NCBI GenBank assembly: GCA_004298915.1
Contig: SCTE01000106.1
Span: 1 to 5,513 of the forward strand
Source of the DNA: Chloroflexota bacterium
GTDB taxonomy: Bacteria > Chloroflexota > Limnocylindria > Limnocylindrales > CSP1-4
Length of the DNA stretch: 5,513 nt
Direction: 5' to 3'
The notes under the pieces are model-generated. The model was not told the DNA's origin and made no database searches. It worked only from the letters and a program-made list of their open reading frames with translations. Shown here piece by piece: positions 4,953 to 5,513 of the stretch (positions within the stretch are counted from its first letter, which is position 1; each line of letters starts with the position of its first letter). The position numbers and the translations under genes are program-made.

Positions 4953-5513
4953 TCAGCGCGTCTGGCCCGGGGGCTGAAGACGACCGACCTCGAACGTCCA
5001 TGCCGTCGATCGCCAGGCCGTTGCAATTGCGACGAGCACCCCGGTCGCGGCCCAGCTGAGGGAGAGCAGGCCGATGGACAGGCCGCGTTCGAGGACGGAG
5101 CCGCCGTCGAGGAACGCGATCCGAACCTCGCCGAACGCGCTGCCTGCCGCGAGGTCCCCGACGATGACGGCCCCGAGCACGGCGGTACTCGTGATCAGCA
5201 GCACGAGCAGCCCAGGGGGCCGCACGAGCCCGGTCACGCCCTGCACGATCGACCGCCGGATCCCCGAGCCCCAGGCAAGTCGCCGGACCGCGATTCCGCC
5301 GACCGCCTCCCCGATGAACCACGTGGCGATGATCGCGCCGACATGCACGGGCACCCGGAGGATCACCCGGAGCGCGACGGGTACGGCGGCATCCCCCGGT
5401 CGAATCAGTTCGCTGTACGCCGCGTCCACGATCGCGGCCAGGCCCAGGACGACGGCAACCACTGTCGGGAGGTGGGCAAGCCAGCGGACTGCGACCGCCC
5501 GCCACGGGCTACC
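4953..5513 (-). CDS. Unrecognised polytopic membrane protein (5' end beyond window)
   Basis: The last 186 residues of a membrane protein whose start lies beyond the right edge. The frame is open through base 5513, so a GTG at 5462 is probably internal rather than the start. Hydrophobic segments lie at about residues 16-33, 52-75, 96-118 and 144-166 of the visible part. Conserved-looking features are DAAYSELIRPGD (30-41) after the first helix and a charged segment between the third and fourth (RIAFLDGGSVLERG, 131-144). It ends in a short hydrophilic tail (PPGQTR). No catalytic motif, cysteine pair or transporter signature is visible, and I do not recognise the family. It is read in the same direction as the zinc-ribbon membrane protein 88 nt downstream and may share its transcript. 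Confidence 0.8.
   Translation of the reverse strand, partial: GSPWRAVAVRWLAHLPTVVAVVLGLAAIVDAAYSELIRPGDAAVPVALRVILRVPVHVGAIIATWFIGEAVGGIAVRRLAWGSGIRRSIVQGVTGLVRPPGLLVLLITSTAVLGAVIVGDLAAGSAFGEVRIAFLDGGSVLERGLSIGLLSLSWAATGVLVAIATAWRSTAWTFEVGRLQPPGQTR

Noticed and set aside
4865..5026. Extended N terminus of the zinc-ribbon/4-TM protein starting at 5026
   Set aside because: The added residues are arginine-rich, have no ribosome site and overlap the upstream gene by 74 nt. The ATG at 4864 has GGGGGA at ideal spacing and starts just before the zinc ribbon.

Overview
The window is very GC-rich, and every gene I can support lies on the minus strand, read from right (5513) to left (1). Codon use is strongly biased to G or C in the third position. 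GTG and TTG starts occur beside ATG. The composition, a stand-alone RadC, several small zinc-ribbon membrane proteins and a CPBP-type intramembrane protease suggest a high-GC environmental bacterium. My guess is Chloroflexota or an actinobacterial relative, but this rests on style rather than a marker gene. No tRNA, rRNA, CRISPR array, transposase or phage gene was seen.

Layout in transcription order. (1) 5513-4953: C-terminal part of an unrecognised polytopic membrane protein, cut by the window edge. (2) 4864-3893: a protein with an N-terminal four-cysteine zinc ribbon, a long Ala/Ser/Thr/Pro/Gly linker and four C-terminal membrane segments. (3) 3892-3711: intergenic, with a terminator-like hairpin, a candidate promoter and a short direct repeat. 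(4) 3710-3030 and 3033-1939: a two-gene unit with a 4-nt overlap. It encodes a membrane-anchored double zinc ribbon protein and then a CPBP-family (CAAX protease/bacteriocin-processing) membrane protease. (5) 1750-962: RadC, a JAB1/MPN (JAMM) domain protein with a helix-hairpin-helix segment. (6) 921-880: a perfect palindrome overlapping a candidate promoter. (7) 879-400 and 403-1: a MarR-family repressor overlapping by 4 nt the start of an ABC exporter gene, which runs off the left edge.

The window reads as three functional groups: zinc-ribbon membrane proteins with a probable intramembrane protease (envelope sensing or processing, substrate unknown), a solitary RadC, and an autoregulated MarR-ABC exporter operon of the kind used for efflux of toxic compounds. 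I see no convincing new defence or mobile system. The most unusual signals are a perfect 20-bp inverted repeat at the left edge that breaks the expected ABC exporter sequence (probably a fold-back artefact), the overlapping zinc ribbon/CPBP protease pair with a hairpin just after its TTG start, and in-frame micro-repeats in two linker regions.
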